Origin: Acidimicrobiaceae bacterium | Lineage (GTDB): Bacteria > Actinomycetota > Acidimicrobiia > Acidimicrobiales > Salinilacustritrichaceae | Length of the DNA: 25,246 bases | Assembly (NCBI GenBank): GCA_003476595.1 | Contig: DMTU01000063.1 | Location: 18,812-44,057, forward strand | Direction: 5' to 3' | Shown here: positions 22,955 through 25,246 of the stretch, piece after piece | Layout: the number at the start of each line of letters is the position of its first letter | Numbering within the stretch: position 1 is the first letter of the stretch | Position numbers and translations under genes: made by a program | Notes under the pieces: model-generated | What the model was told of the DNA's origin: nothing | What the model saw: the letters and a program-made list of their open reading frames with translations, nothing else | Database searches by the model: none

Positions 22955-23413
22955 TTGCGCATCGCCATCGGCGCCGACCACGCCGGCTACGACCTCAAGC
23001 AGCACCTGCTCACCACCATCGCCGACCTCGGCCACGAGGCCATCGACATGGGCACCGACTCGACCGAGTCGGTCGACTACCCACCGATCATGGCCGCGGT
23101 GGGTCAGGCGGTCGCGAGCGGCGACGCCGACCGGGGCATCGTGCTCGGCGGCTCGGGCCAGGGCGAGCAGATCGCGGCCAACAAGGTGCGCGGCGTGCGC
23201 GCCGCGCTGTGCAACGACCTGTACACGGCGCGGATGAGCCGTGAGCACAACGACGCCAACGTGCTCGCGATGGGTGCCCGCATCGTGGCGCCCGGCCTGG
23301 CCGACGAGATCCTGCAGCTGTGGCTCACCACGCCGTTCGAGGGCGGTCGCCACGAGCGGCGGGTCGACGGCATCCACGCCATCGAGAACGGCAACGGGGG
23401 AACCGCCGGCTGA
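22955..23413 (+). CDS. rpiB: Ribose-5-phosphate isomerase B
   Basis: A protein of 152 residues that interconverts ribose 5-phosphate and ribulose 5-phosphate in the pentose phosphate pathway. [47 protein letters not shown] and [15 protein letters not shown] are the family motifs. The loop GGSGQGEQ has Glu and no catalytic Cys, which is the Mycobacterium-type active site; E. coli RpiB uses Cys. The TTG start at 22955 has GGAG six bases upstream. It lies 23 bases after the phosphatase gene, probably co-transcribed with it. Confidence 0.95.
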   Translation: MRIAIGADHAGYDLKQHLLTTIADLGHEAIDMGTDSTESVDYPPIMAAVGQAVASGDADRGIVLGGSGQGEQIAANKVRGVRAALCNDLYTARMSREHNDANVLAMGARIVAPGLADEILQLWLTTPFEGGRHERRVDGIHAIENGNGGTAG

Positions 23414-23421
23414 CGCCGGCG
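23404..23421 (+). terminator. Small hairpin over the rpiB stop codon
   Basis: CGCCGGC-TGAC-GCCGGCG: a 7-bp GC stem whose 4-base loop begins with the TGA of rpiB. It could end or attenuate transcription before glyA, but there is no U-tract. Confidence 0.35.
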
Positions 23422-23459
23422 ATCACGACCGCCATCGACATCGGTGGCACGATGGGGCC

Positions 23460-24704
23460 ATGGGTTGGCCCGAGATCGACGACGACGAGCTGTTCGGCCT
23501 GATCGACCGGGAGGTCGAGCGCCAGAACACCACCATCCAGCTGATCGCATCGGAGAACTTCACCTCTCCGGCCGTCATGCGGGCCACCGGCTCGGTGCTG
23601 ACCAACAAGTACGCCGAGGGCTACCCCGGCAAGCGCTACTACGGCGGCAACGAGGTCATCGACGAGGTCGAGACCCTCGCCATCGAGCGGGCCAAGTCCC
23701 TGTTCGGCGCGGCCCACGCCAACGTCCAGCCCCACGCCGGCGCCAACGCCAACATGGGCGTGTACCTCGCCCTGCTCGACCCGGGTGACACCGTGCTCGG
23801 CCTGCGCCTCGACCAGGGCGGCCACCTCACGCACGGCTCGCCGGTGAACGCCAGCGGCAAGCTGTACGACTTCGTGTCCTACGGGGTCACCCCCTCCGAC
23901 GAGCGCATCGACTTCGACCAGGTCCGCGATGTCGCCCTCGAGCACCGGCCCAAGATCATCGTGGCCGGGGCGACCGCCTACCCCCGCATCATCGACCCGC
24001 AGCCCTTCCGGGACATCGCGGACGAGATCGGCGCCTACTTCATGTTCGACGCCGCCCACATCGCCGGGCTGATCGCCGGCGGCGTGCACCCCTCGCCGGT
24101 GCCGGTGGCCGACATCGTCACCTTCACGACGCACAAGACCCTGCGCGGCCCCCGGGGCGGCACGATCCTGTGCACCGAGGAGCTGGCCTCCACCATCGAC
24201 AAGGCGATGTTCCCCGGGCTGCAGGGCGGTCCCCTCGACCACGTCATCGCCGGCAAGGCCGTCGCCTTCGCCGAGGCCGCCACCGGGGAGTTCCGGGACT
24301 ACGCCGCCCAGATCGTGCGCAACGCCGAGGCGCTGGCGCGGGGCCTCGCCGGCCGTGGCCTGCGGCTCGTGTCCGGCGGCACCGACAACCACCTGCTGCT
24401 GGTCGACCTGCGTTCCTACGACGAGGAGCTGTCGGGCAAGAAGGCCCGCCTCGCCCTCGACCGGGCCGGCATCTCGCTCAACGAGAACACCGTCCCCGAC
24501 GACCCCCGCCCGCCCTACATCACCTCGGGCCTGCGCATCGGCACGCCGGCGGTCACCACCCAGGGCATGGGTGAGGACGAGATGGACGTCATCGCCGGGT
24601 TGATCGTGCGCACGCTCGACGGCCGGGAGGACGAGGCCGAGATCGCGGCGGTCCGCGACGAGGTCCGCACCCTCTGCGGCAAGTTCGAGCCCTACCCGGT
24701 CTGA
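23460..24704 (+). CDS. glyA: Serine hydroxymethyltransferase
   Basis: A PLP fold-type I enzyme of 414 residues that converts serine and tetrahydrofolate to glycine and methylene-tetrahydrofolate. [65 protein letters not shown] and [15 protein letters not shown] (PLP lysine K226) are all present, as is the C-terminal [19 protein letters not shown]. The ATG at 23460 gives the normal N-terminus. The frame is open further upstream, but that part lies inside rpiB and does not look like protein of this family. No SD is visible. Confidence 0.97.
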   Translation: MGWPEIDDDELFGLIDREVERQNTTIQLIASENFTSPAVMRATGSVLTNKYAEGYPGKRYYGGNEVIDEVETLAIERAKSLFGAAHANVQPHAGANANMGVYLALLDPGDTVLGLRLDQGGHLTHGSPVNASGKLYDFVSYGVTPSDERIDFDQVRDVALEHRPKIIVAGATAYPRIIDPQPFRDIADEIGAYFMFDAAHIAGLIAGGVHPSPVPVADIVTFTTHKTLRGPRGGTILCTEELASTIDKAMFPGLQGGPLDHVIAGKAVAFAEAATGEFRDYAAQIVRNAEALARGLAGRGLRLVSGGTDNHLLLVDLRSYDEELSGKKARLALDRAGISLNENTVPDDPRPPYITSGLRIGTPAVTTQGMGEDEMDVIAGLIVRTLDGREDEAEIAAVRDEVRTLCGKFEPYPV

Positions 24705-24706
24705 TC

Positions 24707-24730
24707 CGCCGGCGCCGGCCGCCGCCGGCG
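24707..24730 (+). terminator. Hairpin between glyA and the wecA-type gene
   Basis: CGCCGGCG (24707-24714) pairs with CGCCGGCG (24723-24730), 8 bp of G-C around an 8-base loop, 2 bases after the glyA stop and 10 bases before the next ATG. No U-tract, so it may only attenuate. Confidence 0.4.
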
Positions 24731-24740
24731 CACCTCCACC

Positions 24741-25246
24741 ATGGACGCGCTCCTGGTCTTCGCCGCCGCTGCCCTCACCACGCTGGTGCTCACCCCGTTG
24801 GCGGGGCGGCTCGCGGCCCGGCTGGGCGCCATCGCCGTCCCCGACGACCGGCGGGTGCACGCCCGGCCGACGCCGACCCTCGGCGGCCTCGGGATCCTGG
24901 CCGGGTTCCTCGTCGGGATGCTGGTCGGCTGGCGGGGCGGCGGCTTCGGGGCCATCTTCACCGCGCCCACCGTCCCCCTCGGGGTGGTCGTGGCCGCGGT
25001 GGTCGTCTACGCGGTCGGCGCCTTCGACGACGTGCGGGAGATCTCGGCCCCGGCCAAGACCGCCGGCACCGTGCTCGCCGGCTCGATCCTCAACATCGCC
25101 GGCGTGTCGATCCTGCTGTTCCGCATGCCCGAGGTCGGCCTCATCGACCTGTCCCCGGACCTGGCCGCCCTCGTCACCGTGCTCTGGGTCGTGGGCATGT
25201 GTCAGGCCATCAACCTCATCGACGGCCTCGACGGCCTCGCCGCCGG
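24741..25246 (+). CDS. Polyprenyl-phosphate N-acetylhexosamine-1-phosphate transferase, N-terminal part (WecA/TagO family)
   Basis: The first ~168 residues of a polytopic membrane protein; it runs off the window. After the first membrane helix come PDDRRVHARPTPTLGGLGILAGF (the polyprenyl-P transferase signature), AVGAFDDVREISAPAK with the Asp-Asp pair that binds Mg and nucleotide sugar, and QAINLIDGLDGLAA, the second aspartate motif. The family transfers GlcNAc-1-P (or a similar sugar) from a UDP-sugar to undecaprenyl or decaprenyl phosphate, starting arabinogalactan-linker, teichoic-type or other cell-wall glycans. In actinobacteria this gene usually lies between glyA and the ATP synthase operon. 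The ATG at 24741 has no SD. Confidence 0.93.
   Translation, partial: MDALLVFAAAALTTLVLTPLAGRLAARLGAIAVPDDRRVHARPTPTLGGLGILAGFLVGMLVGWRGGGFGAIFTAPTVPLGVVVAAVVVYAVGAFDDVREISAPAKTAGTVLAGSILNIAGVSILLFRMPEVGLIDLSPDLAALVTVLWVVGMCQAINLIDGLDGLAA

Noticed and set aside
23241..23459. N-terminal extension of glyA
   Set aside because: It overlaps rpiB and is low-complexity His/Arg/Ser shadow; the family N-terminus starts at 23460.

Overview
This is a very GC-rich stretch (about 70% or more by eye) of a chromosome, tightly packed with housekeeping genes on both strands. The conserved order argS-lysA-hom-thrC, rho-rpmE-prfA, prmC-sua5, rpiB-glyA-wecA is the classic actinobacterial backbone that usually leads into the ATP synthase operon. 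DUF4214 and DUF1360 proteins, a bacterial topoisomerase IB, a Mycobacterium-type RpiB, a tRNA without encoded CCA and many apparently leaderless genes point to Actinomycetota, most likely Acidimicrobiia (inference). No mobile element, CRISPR array, rRNA or phage gene was seen, and no gene-free stretch exceeds 300 bases.

Layout. 1-1825: 3' end of a metallophosphoesterase gene, then a protein O-mannosyltransferase (PMT family). 1855-2510 (minus): a small DUF1360 membrane protein and tRNA-Arg(CCG). 2595-5904: a stand-alone CheY-like receiver, argS and lysA. 5901-7091 (minus): a membrane pseudokinase whose stop overlaps that of lysA. 7184-9858: hom and thrC, ending in a 14-bp hairpin shared with a convergent secreted CHRD-like/DUF4214 protein (9934-10935, minus). 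11063-12067: topoisomerase IB. 12281-15361: rho, rpmE and an unrecognised gene. 15455-16528: prfA. 16584-18640 (minus): an ECF sigma factor and a membrane protein that is probably its regulator. 18770-20720: prmC, sua5 and a lone cyclic-nucleotide-binding domain protein. 20796-22283 (minus): a thiolase-like enzyme behind a palindromic operator. 22374-25246: low-molecular-weight phosphatase, rpiB, glyA and the start of a wecA-type glycosyl-1-phosphate transferase gene.

Functional links. tRNA-Arg sits beside arginyl-tRNA synthetase. hom and thrC carry out the first and last of the three steps from aspartate semialdehyde to threonine; the middle gene thrB is absent here. Threonine is also a substrate of Sua5, which acts in tRNA t6A synthesis. 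PrmC methylates the GGQ loop of RF1 (prfA), and the two genes are separated only by the inserted sigma/regulator pair. GlyA supplies glycine and one-carbon units, and the wecA-type enzyme starts cell-envelope glycopolymer synthesis.

The most notable observation is that the gene in the canonical rho position encodes a Rho whose Walker A lysine is alanine and whose R-loop is degenerate, while other catalytic residues are kept. Also worth checking are a phosphatase gene with no canonical start codon before its catalytic loop, a pseudokinase without the HRD aspartate, a near-identical 24-base sequence that follows two different stop codons on either side of prfA, and recurring leaderless-type promoters.
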